From: Paenibacillus marchantiophytorum
GTDB lineage: Bacteria; Bacillota; Bacilli; Paenibacillales; NBRC-103111
NCBI RefSeq assembly: GCF_014640555.1
Contig: NZ_BMHE01000016.1
Location: 1-32,025 of the forward strand
DNA: 32,025 nucleotides
Direction of reading: 5' to 3'
This document shows, piece by piece, positions 1 to 7,332 of this stretch (positions are counted from its first letter, which is position 1; every line of letters starts with the position of its first letter). Below the pieces are notes generated by a model. That model ran no database searches. It was given only the letters and a program-made list of their open reading frames with translations, and was not told the DNA's origin. The position numbers were made by a program, and so were the translations under genes.

Positions 1-123
1 AAATATAAACCTTATTATAAATTTTTTTGAATTTCCTCCTAGTCGGCATGTGCTCCGTAAAGGTGAATCAGCCGCTAAGGAGCACAATGCCTTATCATGT
101 CATATATTTTGCAAAGCTTCTGC

Positions 124-198
124 AAATAAGACCCTGTAGTTCCGCTATGACCCTCGCAACCCTGCTTTTTGCTTAAATAACGTCCTCTAGTTCCCTTT
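124..198 (-). repeat. Two units of a dispersed intergenic repeat
   Basis: Read on the minus strand, 124-143 and 175-198 carry GGAACTA followed by a partly conserved tail ending in TTATTT. The motif and the spacing of about 51 bases match the better-preserved units at 12614-12853 and 31947-32020. The rest of 1-262 holds an inverted repeat, GTGCTCC (50-56) with GGAGCAC (79-85), and no convincing gene. Confidence 0.5.
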
Positions 199-262
199 AA
201 TAGGCTCTATTGCGAATAAGAGGCTGATCGCTCAGGGCGGCGAAGCTGATTTTCTCGGCGAC

Positions 263-1378
263 TCAACCTGCGCATACACGCTTGGCAAGAAGCGGCTTGG
301 GACTAGCTGAAGTCGTCGTGTCCCGCTCATCCTGAACCACAGTAATCGTCCCTGTATTACCTACATAAATTTGGTTCGTTCTTGTGTTCAACGCCATATT
401 GCCGGATGAATTCCCAGTGCGCAGCGTAGTCAGGAGTTCATTATTTTGGCCGCCATAGACAAATAAATTGCGGTTATCCGTATCTCCGATAAAATAGTGG
501 TTTGTTAGTGGATTTACAAGCAAGGAGGCAAAGGTCGGAATGCGCAGCGTCTTCACGATCCGATTCGTATCCCCATCCAGCACAAAAAGCTTGCCTCTGC
601 CTTCCTGCTGGGCACTAGTCACGTAAATCCGGTTCGTGAGAGCATTCATGGCAAGCTCGCTTTGCCGACTTCCAAGGTGGATGGGGATGCTGGGAAGAAG
701 CGTATTCCCCTGGATCAGCGAGGCATAATTGCTCAAGTTATTGGCGATATAGATGCGGTTCGTTACACGATTGATGCCAGGGATTACAATAGGATTTCGC
801 CCGACCTTCAAGCTTTTAATCACTCGCAGTGATGTTCCACTGATGACATGAACCAAATCTTTCTCGACGTTCGTCACATAAATCCGGTTCGTCCGCTCAT
901 TCACGGATACCAGTGCGGGCGCTCCGCCGACCTTCAACGTTTGCACGACACGGTTGGAACTGCCGTCAATGATACTAATCGTACCGCCAAGATTGGCGAC
1001 GTAAATGCGGTTCCGCTTAGGGTCAATGCCGAGGCCGAAAGGACGTTGCCCAACGGGGACAGAAGTTAGGACACGGTTCGTTTGTCCATCCATAACAGAA
1101 ACGGTGGCATCGCGAAAGTTCGTCACATAGATGCGATTCGTCGCGCTATTCACAGCAAGGTAGGTGGCTCCCTCCCCCACTTTCACATTTTGGATGACTT
1201 GCTGTGTTGCGCCATTAAGAACACCTACTTGGTTTTCGCTATGCACATAATAGACGCGATTCGTCACGGAGTTGACTTGAATATCGCCTACATCGCCAGC
1301 GACGGGAATGATGCTGAGGACTTTGGGCAGCTTGGACTGTGCCTTAACTTGTGTAGGGGTTTGTGACAGCCTGTTCAT
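263..1378 (-). CDS. YVTN/YncE-type beta-propeller repeat protein
   Basis: The protein of 371 residues is built almost entirely from repeats of about 42 residues. Eight copies of a core like TNRIYVTN can be counted (variants NRVYYVH, NRIYVAN, NRIYIAN, NHYFIGD, NQIYVGN), each followed by a strand and an (I/V)-x-G-x-(T/S)-N-R-(V/I) element. This is the signature of YVTN-family propellers such as YncE. No signal peptide, lipobox or membrane helix is visible, so it appears cytoplasmic or exported by an unrecognised route. The start is supported by GGAGGAAGGG upstream of the ATG. The family includes DNA-binding and surface proteins and does not by itself fix a function. The next gene is divergent, so this looks like a single-gene transcript. 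Confidence 0.85.
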   Translation of the reverse strand: MNRLSQTPTQVKAQSKLPKVLSIIPVAGDVGDIQVNSVTNRVYYVHSENQVGVLNGATQQVIQNVKVGEGATYLAVNSATNRIYVTNFRDATVSVMDGQTNRVLTSVPVGQRPFGLGIDPKRNRIYVANLGGTISIIDGSSNRVVQTLKVGGAPALVSVNERTNRIYVTNVEKDLVHVISGTSLRVIKSLKVGRNPIVIPGINRVTNRIYIANNLSNYASLIQGNTLLPSIPIHLGSRQSELAMNALTNRIYVTSAQQEGRGKLFVLDGDTNRIVKTLRIPTFASLLVNPLTNHYFIGDTDNRNLFVYGGQNNELLTTLRTGNSSGNMALNTRTNQIYVGNTGTITVVQDERDTTTSASPKPLLAKRVCAG

Positions 1379-1500
1379 ATGAGATCCCTTCCTCCATTAA
1401 GGTATGCATTCTTACTACTATATGGGTAAAATGGCCGTTGGGAACTTGGGTAGGCAAACGGGATGAATTTTATGCAGATCATATTTTATAATAGGAAAAA

Positions 1501-1511
1501 TATGGTATAAT
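1501..1511 (+). promoter_or_regulatory. Extended -10 promoter for the 1561 gene
   Basis: TATGGTATAAT at 1501-1511 is a perfect TATAAT box with an upstream TG motif. No good -35 box is seen at the usual distance, as is common for extended -10 promoters. Confidence 0.5.
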
Positions 1512-1560
1512 TAATAGGAACATATACAAGCATGAAAACAAAGGAGCTGCCGCATCCAAC

Positions 1561-2673
1561 ATGCCAAAAATGAAAGCGGGTTCATATATAGTTATAGGGC
1601 TTGCTGCGATATTAATTGGAGCAGGATATTGGACTTGGCATAATAATAAAAAGGCTAGTGAATCAACAGGTTCCACTGCGGTCAGCGCTGTGCTCAGCGA
1701 GTCTCCGGTCCAAACAGCGGTTACTGCTCCTGCCAAGAAAAGCCTAGCTGCTTTGCTGCAGCAATATGGCTCCCTCCCTCTTGCGGACACGCACAATCAT
1801 GATGCGAGTGATAAGAAGTATTTAGGAATGAAGGATGTCTGGCAGCGGGATGGGATGGATCGTGTTGTGCTGTTCGGCGATGTTTCTGAGTTCAGTGCCA
1901 TTCGAACAGACGAGTATGCTTGGGAGGCCTATACGGAGAAACCTGATTTCTTCGTGCCTTTTTTCTCAGGTTTTGATTTGCGCGATAAGTCCAGTTTGGA
2001 TATTATTCGCAAGAATCTCGAGATGGGCTACTTAGGCTTGGGTGAAATTGCCGGGGCGTCCTATAACTCACCGGTATTGTCCAAGGTGGAATGGAAAGCA
2101 AAGCATCCGATGGACGGCTTTCTACCGCAAATTTATGAGCTCTGCGCCGAGTATCAAGCTCCGATTTTGCTGCATATCGATCCGCCGAATGGCTTTGTTT
2201 TGGAGGCATTTGAAGAAGCGCTGAAGGCTCATCCCAAAACTACATTTATTTTTGGCCATGCCAACGCCTATAACTCTCCTGATAATATCAAAATACTGCT
2301 GGAGAAATATCCGAATGTGTACATGGATTTCTTTGCGGGATTCACGATACTCAATCCCGAAAGCGCGAACCGGATTGAGGATTTTCTGCCAGTTATGAAA
2401 CAGTTCCCTGACCGATTCATGCTGAGCACGGATTCGGGCTACGGCGTTCAAAGTGAAGAGGCGGCGATCGAAGCGATGTATCGCGTCTTGGACGCTTTGG
2501 GCGACTCGGAGCTAGTCAGCAAGATAGCCTATGGGAATTTAGACGGCGTCTTGCGCAAGGAGCCTGCCACCCAAACGCAAAAAGCCGCGCTTCTGAAGCG
2601 CGACCCTTCTCGTGATATGGCCAAGCTGTCCAAGCTGGAAGCGGGACAACTGCTCTGGGGCAAGGGAAAGTGA
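1561..2673 (+). CDS. Membrane-anchored amidohydrolase (amidohydrolase_2 / COG2159 type)
   Basis: The product has 370 residues. Residues about 8-25 form one membrane helix, followed by a Ser/Thr/Ala-rich linker to about 65, so the catalytic part is probably held outside the membrane. The metal-dependent TIM-barrel hydrolase is shown by ADTHNH (His78, His80), LLHIDPP, IFGHANAY and the late LSTDSG aspartate. These are the usual positions of metal ligands and catalytic Asp in the amidohydrolase_2 family, whose members include decarboxylases and hydrolases of cyclic compounds. The substrate cannot be told. AAGGAG at 1541-1546 is 14 bases from the ATG, a rather long spacing, and no better in-frame start is present. 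The gene converges on the deaminase gene with only three bases between stop codons. Confidence 0.8.
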   Translation: MPKMKAGSYIVIGLAAILIGAGYWTWHNNKKASESTGSTAVSAVLSESPVQTAVTAPAKKSLAALLQQYGSLPLADTHNHDASDKKYLGMKDVWQRDGMDRVVLFGDVSEFSAIRTDEYAWEAYTEKPDFFVPFFSGFDLRDKSSLDIIRKNLEMGYLGLGEIAGASYNSPVLSKVEWKAKHPMDGFLPQIYELCAEYQAPILLHIDPPNGFVLEAFEEALKAHPKTTFIFGHANAYNSPDNIKILLEKYPNVYMDFFAGFTILNPESANRIEDFLPVMKQFPDRFMLSTDSGYGVQSEEAAIEAMYRVLDALGDSELVSKIAYGNLDGVLRKEPATQTQKAALLKRDPSRDMAKLSKLEAGQLLWGKGK

Positions 2674-2676
2674 AAG

Positions 2677-4011
2677 CTAGCGCAGATTAGAACGCTTCAG
2701 CAACCGCTGAATGGAGCGGTTCGCTTCGGGAAGGACGATGTCCTTGTCGATCGTCCGCATGATGCGGTTCTCCATGACGATCCGACCATTGATGATCGTC
2801 GTTTCTACATCGGCGCGTGTCGCGGAGTAAACGATGCGCGAGATCGGATCCACGTCGAAGGACGGATACGTGTGGAAGTTCACGAGATCGAGAATGGCCA
2901 GGTCGGCTTTCTTGCCGACTTCGATGCTGCCGATCTCCTTCTCCATCCCGACCGCGCGGGCACCGCCGATGGTCGCCATCCGGAAGACCGTCTGGGCGTT
3001 CATCGCCGTCGGTCCGTGGATCGGCTTTTGGATCAGCGCGGCAAGCCGCATCTCGTTAAACATATCGAGATTGTTGTTGCATGGCGCGCCATCTGCTCCT
3101 AAGCTGACGGAGATGTCCATCTTCAGCATCTCCGGCGTCTCGGCAATCCCTGAAGCAAGCTTCAGATTGGAGCCGGGACAATGGCTGACATGCACGCCGC
3201 GCTCGTGGATGATGCGTTTCTCCTCCTCATCGAGCCAGATGCAGTGTGCCAGAATCAGACGCTCATTGGCCAGGCCGAGATGGTCGAGGTAGACAACATT
3301 GCGCATGCCCGTTTCGGCTTGCACAATCTCGATCTCGCCGAGGTTCTCGGAAGCGTGTGTATGCACCTTCACTTGGTACTGCTCCGACAGGCTGCGTACT
3401 TCACGCAGCAGCTCTTCGGTGCAGGAGATAACGAATCTCGGTGAGAAGGCGTACTGAATCCGGCCGTCATCGTAGCCGTGCCATTTCTCAAGCAAATCAA
3501 CGCTTTGCTGCAGCGAGTCAGCCGTTTTCTCCCGCAAGGCGTAAGGCACTTCGTCCCCTTTATCCATCATCACTTTGCCAGACAAGGCGCGGATTCCGCT
3601 GGAAGCGATGGCCTGGAAAGCGAAGTCCGTATGATGTACGGTCTCCATATCGACAATCGTTGTTGTGCCGCTTTGAATCAACTCGCCAATCCCGAGCAGC
3701 GCGGAGTAATAGATCGATTCCTCATCGTGGGAGGCTTCCAGCGGCCAGATCCGCTTTTTCAGCCAATCCATCAGCTCCAGATCATCCCCTTTGCCGCGGA
3801 ACAACGTTTGGCAGAGATGGATGTGGGTTTGGACGAAGCCGGGAATGACCGTGCGGTTGGTTGCATCAATGATTTTATCCACCTGTGCCGGGTCCAAATC
3901 TGGTCCGATTGCTGTAATCCGATCATTCTCGATCAAAATATCGCCAGTAATGATCTCTGATTTCCGGTTCATAGTTACAATTTCGGCATTTTTAATTAAA
4001 ATGGTCGTCAT
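2677..4011 (-). CDS. Purine-type deaminase of the amidohydrolase superfamily (5'-deoxyadenosine / MTA / SAH deaminase-like)
   Basis: The protein of 444 residues has the full set of family motifs: PGFVQTHIHLCQ (metal ligands His63 and His65), VHTHASEN, LAHC and SLGADGAPCNNN (catalytic Asp). The downstream LCQTLFRGKGDDLELMDWL segment is typical of the cytosine/adenosine deaminase-like branch (COG0402), especially 5'-deoxyadenosine, methylthioadenosine or S-adenosylhomocysteine deaminases. These hydrolyse the amino group of a purine to give the hypoxanthine form plus ammonia. Guanine deaminase or a triazine hydrolase would be the alternatives in the same superfamily. The start has AGGAGG nine bases upstream. 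The gene sits behind a purine riboswitch, which strongly supports a purine substrate or product and suggests induction when purines are plentiful. Confidence 0.85.
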   Translation of the reverse strand: MTTILIKNAEIVTMNRKSEIITGDILIENDRITAIGPDLDPAQVDKIIDATNRTVIPGFVQTHIHLCQTLFRGKGDDLELMDWLKKRIWPLEASHDEESIYYSALLGIGELIQSGTTTIVDMETVHHTDFAFQAIASSGIRALSGKVMMDKGDEVPYALREKTADSLQQSVDLLEKWHGYDDGRIQYAFSPRFVISCTEELLREVRSLSEQYQVKVHTHASENLGEIEIVQAETGMRNVVYLDHLGLANERLILAHCIWLDEEEKRIIHERGVHVSHCPGSNLKLASGIAETPEMLKMDISVSLGADGAPCNNNLDMFNEMRLAALIQKPIHGPTAMNAQTVFRMATIGGARAVGMEKEIGSIEVGKKADLAILDLVNFHTYPSFDVDPISRIVYSATRADVETTIINGRIVMENRIMRTIDKDIVLPEANRSIQRLLKRSNLR

Positions 4012-4056
4012 CGCGATAAACCTCCTGCTTATTTGTCATCGTAAAAGCCAGGGAAC

Positions 4057-4102
4057 AAAAAATAGCCACGAAAAATATGCTAGTGCACATTTTTCGTAGC
4101 TA
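4057..4102 (-). terminator. Riboswitch-controlled intrinsic terminator
   Basis: On the minus strand, UAGCUACGAAAAAUGUGC pairs with GCAUAUUUUUCGUGGCUA around an ACUA loop, about 18 pairs with two G-U wobbles, directly followed by six U (4057-4062). Its 5' arm (4085-4102) contains the J3-1 segment and the 3' strand of riboswitch helix P1. Aptamer folding and terminator folding should therefore exclude each other. Confidence 0.85.
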
Positions 4103-4156
4103 GAAATTTACGGTTTCTAAGTAGAGACCCTTAATCCAATTATTAAGGTTATACGA
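4094..4156 (-). promoter_or_regulatory. Purine riboswitch aptamer (guanine class)
   Basis: Read on the minus strand the 63 bases follow the purine aptamer: P1 UCGUA/UACGA, the UAUAA junction, P2 CCUUAAU/AUUAAGG with a loop ending in UGG, junction GUCUCUAC, P3 closed by the CCGUAAA loop, then CUAC. The base that pairs with the ligand (position 74 in B. subtilis xpt numbering) reads C, which in known members selects guanine or hypoxanthine over adenine. U51 is retained. Two deviations are visible: loop L2 is AAUUGG, one base shorter than the usual seven, and the 5' side of P3 has one extra base. It lies between a promoter with a perfect -35 and the deaminase gene. Confidence 0.88.
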
Positions 4157-4192
4157 AATGGTTCCTATTCAGTTCTGTCCTTGCTTTCTTCT

Positions 4193-4221
4193 AGCGTAAA
4201 CGGATCGGAGCTATTTGTCAA
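4193..4221 (-). promoter_or_regulatory. Promoter of the riboswitch-deaminase transcript
   Basis: A perfect TTGACA -35 box (4216-4221 on the minus strand) is followed after 17 bases by TACGCT (4193-4198), a weak -10. Transcription would begin about 30 bases before the aptamer. Confidence 0.5.
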
Positions 4222-4258
4222 CAGTGCGTTAGATTAACTGACATGTCCTCCCTCTTTT

Positions 4259-4277
4259 ATGAAAATCTCATTTTCAT
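4259..4277. repeat. Palindrome at the 3' end of the multicopper-oxidase-like gene
   Basis: ATGAAAATCTCATTTTCAT is a perfect 8-base inverted repeat with a 3-base loop. It overlaps the stop codon of the gene at 4274-6310. In that reading direction it is followed by A and G rather than a U tract, so it is a poor intrinsic terminator. Confidence 0.6.
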
Positions 4278-6310
4278 TTCATGAACTGTGGATTGTCGGC
4301 GACGAAACCAACTTCGTATGTTTCACCAGGTTGCACGCCTAACGTATCGGTCCACCATGGACTGCCTGTGGAGGGCTTCCCATTACGGGATAATACGAGC
4401 ATATGGTGTCCGTAGAGATGCATCGGATGATCGACATTGCCGCGATTGACGATGGTGGATTTGACGAGATCGCCTTCTTTGAACGTCGGTATCGGATTTT
4501 TTGGGAATACATGCCCATTCATTGTGAATAGGAAGTTCATATTGCGGTTATAAAAACCTAATTTATAATCTAGGATTAAAGTGAAGTCGTGATTGAACCG
4601 GCTATTCGCATCCACGCGTGTAGCAGACGGGGTGCCATAGTGAAGAGGATCAAAAGCAAGGGTTCGGGAGATTGCCGGCACCTCGCCTTTCCCATCCGGG
4701 GACATCAAGATCCCCAACCTGCCGTTATCCCCAACGCTGAGGTAAACCGGATGCTCCGGCATAATGAATGTCAGATCATAACGCCCCCCTGCAGCAGCTA
4801 CGATATGCGTGTTGGTCAAAATATCTGGTTTATTAAGTTCAGTGCCATCAATAGCGGCAACCTCGAAATGGGTGCCAACGAGCGTATATTTTTGCTGATC
4901 CCAATCATCCGTATTAATCAATCGCATACGAACCGATGTGCCTGGCTCAATCGTCATACGCTCCAACTGATCCGATGATCCGATGGCCATCCCGGCTCCT
5001 TTCCACTGATGCGTCATCACCGTAATATCCTTCACAGTTTGCATAGGTGTCTCTTTCGGCTCGACGATCAGGGCTCCGAACAGCCCCATACGGACGGCTT
5101 CCTGTGAATCCTGTTGGGAATGATACCAGAATGTTCCGACTTGCTCAGCGCGGAGACGGTACGTGTGCGTTTCTCCCGGCATCACGGCACTTTGCGTAGC
5201 GCCGGCAACGCCATCCTCCGCATTGGAGACATCCAGCCCATGCCAATCGGCAGTAATGCCTTGCTTAATATCTTCGTTGACCAAGGTGATTTCGACCAGT
5301 TCCCCCTCTTTCATGCGCAGCTCAGGCCCTGGCATTTGTCCGTTGTACGTCCAGGCGTCGATCGTTTTGCCGGAGCTAAGTGTGACGGTCTTTGTCTGCG
5401 CGGTCAGAGTGAAACGACGATCCGGCGTTCCTTCGCGCGGGCCAGTCAGATCGGTGACCGATATCGTTTTTGCTGAGTAACCGTTCAGTCCCTCCATGCC
5501 GTGCGAACTCATGCCCACTGGTATGGCCTGACGGCCATAATCGATGGTTCCGCTCGCCATATCGATTTCTGTCGGCAACTCACTGTTATTGATGGCTGTA
5601 GTAAATAAATAGTAAGCTGAGCCAGCGATGATGACGCATACGCCTAACATGGCGGAAGCGCGTTTCCAAAAGGCCGGAACCACATAATTCGGTGCTTTGC
5701 CTATCTGTTTGAAGCGGATGTGGTGTCTCGCCCAAAGTCCCGCAGTAGCCAGGACGAAGACCGCCAGAGGAACGGTAATGTCCAGCCATTGAAACGGAAT
5801 CGGCGGCACCAAAGCAAAATAAAGGGCAGTCAGTGCACCTAGAGCTGTCATTTGAAAAGGAAGAATGAGCGCTGGGCTCGCGGCTCTTTGGTATACTGGG
5901 GAATTAGGCTGCAATGCGATGTTATGCTCATCTTGATCTGCTGGGCTATGCTCATTCGCGGCTTGTTCCGCCAATATTTGCTTCGTGACACGTTTGAGTT
6001 TAATTAGCTTAGGCACCGCTGCGAACCATATGGCTAATATAGGCACAATGATAAGCGGGGCTTGGATGAAAACACGATCCAACCAGAAAACTTGCTCCAT
6101 GGTTCGCTGCATCCAAGCGATTGTCCCTATGATCAAGGCTGCTGGAAGTACTGGGAACCACGACCAGAAGAGTAATTTGCGTGTTTTGCGGTTCAACCGC
6201 TCGATGCTTGAGCTGTATAACAGTCGTGATGCTTTGACGCTGCCGATCCATGCGAGAATAAAGAAAAGCGGACTGACGAACAATATAATAGTGATGCTTA
6301 TGCTATACAC
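4274..6310 (-). CDS. Membrane-anchored multicopper-oxidase-like protein, copper sites degenerate and C-terminus missing
   Basis: Of 678 residues, about 1-240 contain six likely membrane helices and about 270-678 are cupredoxin domains of a multicopper oxidase. Fold motifs are clear (WTYNGQMPGPELRMKEGE, EDGVAGATQSAVMPGETHTYR, MGLFGALIVEP). The copper motifs are not intact: HWHG reads D355-W-H357-G, WYHSH reads WYHSQ (Q399), HPxHLHGH reads HPMHLYGH (Y633), and the C-terminal HCHxxxH is absent because the protein stops at ADNPQFMK, where the motif normally follows. Type 1 copper lacks its Cys, so oxidase activity is unlikely by family rules. Translation appears to begin at GTG (6308-6310), ten bases after AGGAGG. 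The reading frame is otherwise long and open, so it may be a binding or scaffold protein rather than a fresh pseudogene. Confidence 0.8.
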   Translation of the reverse strand: MYSISITIILFVSPLFFILAWIGSVKASRLLYSSSIERLNRKTRKLLFWSWFPVLPAALIIGTIAWMQRTMEQVFWLDRVFIQAPLIIVPILAIWFAAVPKLIKLKRVTKQILAEQAANEHSPADQDEHNIALQPNSPVYQRAASPALILPFQMTALGALTALYFALVPPIPFQWLDITVPLAVFVLATAGLWARHHIRFKQIGKAPNYVVPAFWKRASAMLGVCVIIAGSAYYLFTTAINNSELPTEIDMASGTIDYGRQAIPVGMSSHGMEGLNGYSAKTISVTDLTGPREGTPDRRFTLTAQTKTVTLSSGKTIDAWTYNGQMPGPELRMKEGELVEITLVNEDIKQGITADWHGLDVSNAEDGVAGATQSAVMPGETHTYRLRAEQVGTFWYHSQQDSQEAVRMGLFGALIVEPKETPMQTVKDITVMTHQWKGAGMAIGSSDQLERMTIEPGTSVRMRLINTDDWDQQKYTLVGTHFEVAAIDGTELNKPDILTNTHIVAAAGGRYDLTFIMPEHPVYLSVGDNGRLGILMSPDGKGEVPAISRTLAFDPLHYGTPSATRVDANSRFNHDFTLILDYKLGFYNRNMNFLFTMNGHVFPKNPIPTFKEGDLVKSTIVNRGNVDHPMHLYGHHMLVLSRNGKPSTGSPWWTDTLGVQPGETYEVGFVADNPQFMK

Positions 6311-6490
6311 AATGAAGAAACCTCCTAGTTAATTTGCGATAGTCTAAGTATAATACCCTGCCGAAACCCTTCATACGGTCCCGAGACTAAGTCAAATCCT
6401 AGACTAAAGTTGGGGAATCAAGCCTTTGCCCCATTGCGCCCATTTTTATGAGGTAAGCGATTGCATTGTTGTGAATAATCTGGAAATAGT

Positions 6491-6519
6491 TTGCGTTTTC
6501 AAAATGGTTATGGTATGAT
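6491..6519 (+). promoter_or_regulatory. Promoter of the cold-shock gene
   Basis: TTGCGT (6491-6496) and TATGAT (6514-6519) are separated by 17 bases. Transcription would start near 6526, leaving a leader of about 130 bases before the ATG, in keeping with the long leaders of cold-shock genes. Confidence 0.65.
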
Positions 6520-6544
6520 GAATCCAATCGACAAAAAGAACCTG

Positions 6545-6609
6545 AATTCACATATTGTAAAGGGTTTTCATTTTTGTTAGTGAAACTTTTACAATGTGTG
6601 AATTTTTTT
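6545..6609 (+). promoter_or_regulatory. Terminator-like hairpin in the cold-shock leader
   Basis: AATTCACATATTGTAAA (from 6545) pairs with TTTACAATGTGTGAATT (to 6604), with a partly paired upper stem and a loop near 6570. A run of seven T (6603-6609) follows. This has the shape of an intrinsic terminator, but it lies inside the leader between the promoter and the csp ribosome binding site. The gene upstream is on the other strand, so it is not that gene's terminator. It is best read as an attenuator or temperature-responsive leader. Confidence 0.65.
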
Positions 6610-6657
6610 CTCTTTGAAGAATAAAAAACATGTTAATAATTTTTGGAGGTATTTCTC

Positions 6658-6858
6658 ATGGCTACTGGTACAGTAAAATGGTTTAACGCAGAAAAAGGTT
6701 TCGGTTTTATCGAAGTTGAAGGCGGCAACGATGTATTCGTTCACTTCTCCGCAATCCAAGGCGACGGTTTCAAAACTTTGGACGAAGGCCAACACGTTGA
6801 GTTCAGCGTTGTTCAAGGCAACCGCGGACCACAAGCAGAAAACGTTGTAAAACTGTAA
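6658..6858 (+). CDS. CspA-family cold-shock protein
   Basis: The protein of 66 residues is a single cold-shock domain with both nucleic-acid-binding motifs, KGFGFI (RNP1) and VFVHFSAI (RNP2), and the standard MATGTVKWFNAEKGFGFIE start. It should bind single-stranded RNA and DNA and act as an RNA chaperone. The start is the ATG 10 bases after GGAGG at 6645-6649; an in-frame TTG at 6643 would place that ribosome binding site inside the gene. Regulation is probably through the long structured leader. A strong terminator follows, and the next gene belongs to the cold-inducible YdjO family. Confidence 0.95.
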   Translation: MATGTVKWFNAEKGFGFIEVEGGNDVFVHFSAIQGDGFKTLDEGQHVEFSVVQGNRGPQAENVVKL

Positions 6859-6865
6859 TATAATT

Positions 6866-6905
6866 AAAAAGACTGCCTTTACTTGTGTAATGGCAGTCTT
6901 TTTCA
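6866..6905 (+). terminator. Intrinsic terminator after the csp gene
   Basis: AAAAAGACTGCC (6866-6877) pairs perfectly with GGCAGTCTTTTT (6892-6903). The A and T runs on the two sides would let it work in both directions. Confidence 0.85.
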
Positions 6906-6964
6906 ATTTAGTTCCATGCTAGGAAGAGTTTTGCAAAATTAGCGAAACACTAAGGAGGTTTATC

Positions 6965-7192
6965 ATGTATTCCAGAAAAAAGTCGCTTGAAGAGATGCCT
7001 CTAGAAAATGTGACGATATGGTCTTGTGAAAAAGAAGGCTGTAAAGGCTGGATGCGAGATAATTTTGCATTCGATCACGTACCGACTTGTCATTTATGTC
7101 AGTCCCCCATGGTTCGAAGTGTCAAGTTACTTCCATTAGTTAATAACACGAATAGTGATCAGAAAACGCTCAAAAAGGGCGTGCAGATATAG
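6965..7192 (+). CDS. YdjO-like cold-inducible zinc-ribbon protein
   Basis: The product has 75 residues. It carries WSCEKEGCKGWMRDNF and, about 20 residues later, PTCHLCQSPM, two cysteine pairs that can form a zinc ribbon. The WMRDNF segment and the MYSRKKS start match the YdjO family, described as cold-inducible in Bacillus and of unknown biochemical role. AAGGAGG lies just upstream of the ATG. It follows the cold-shock gene but is separated from it by a strong terminator, so it may have its own promoter or depend on read-through in the cold. Confidence 0.85.
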   Translation: MYSRKKSLEEMPLENVTIWSCEKEGCKGWMRDNFAFDHVPTCHLCQSPMVRSVKLLPLVNNTNSDQKTLKKGVQI

Positions 7193-7208
7193 AACTACAA
7201 TGATTTGG

Positions 7209-7260
7209 AAAAACCACACAACTCGGAGACGTTATTGTTTCCGGATGGTGTGGTTTTTTT
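7209..7260 (+). terminator. Intrinsic terminator after ydjO
   Basis: AAAAACCACAC (from 7209) pairs with GTGTGGTTTTTT (to 7260), with further pairing of CGGA and TCCG inside. It ends in a T run. Confidence 0.85.
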
Positions 7261-7332
7261 GCATCCAGAGGTAATATGGTATCATAGAATCATAGAGTTA
7301 ATTTCTTTTGGCGGAAGGGAAGTAATGTCTGA

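Noticed and set aside
6545..6609. Leader hairpin of the cold-shock gene as terminator of an upstream gene
   Set aside because: The upstream gene is on the opposite strand and transcribed away, so the hairpin can only act on the csp transcript or on antisense RNA.
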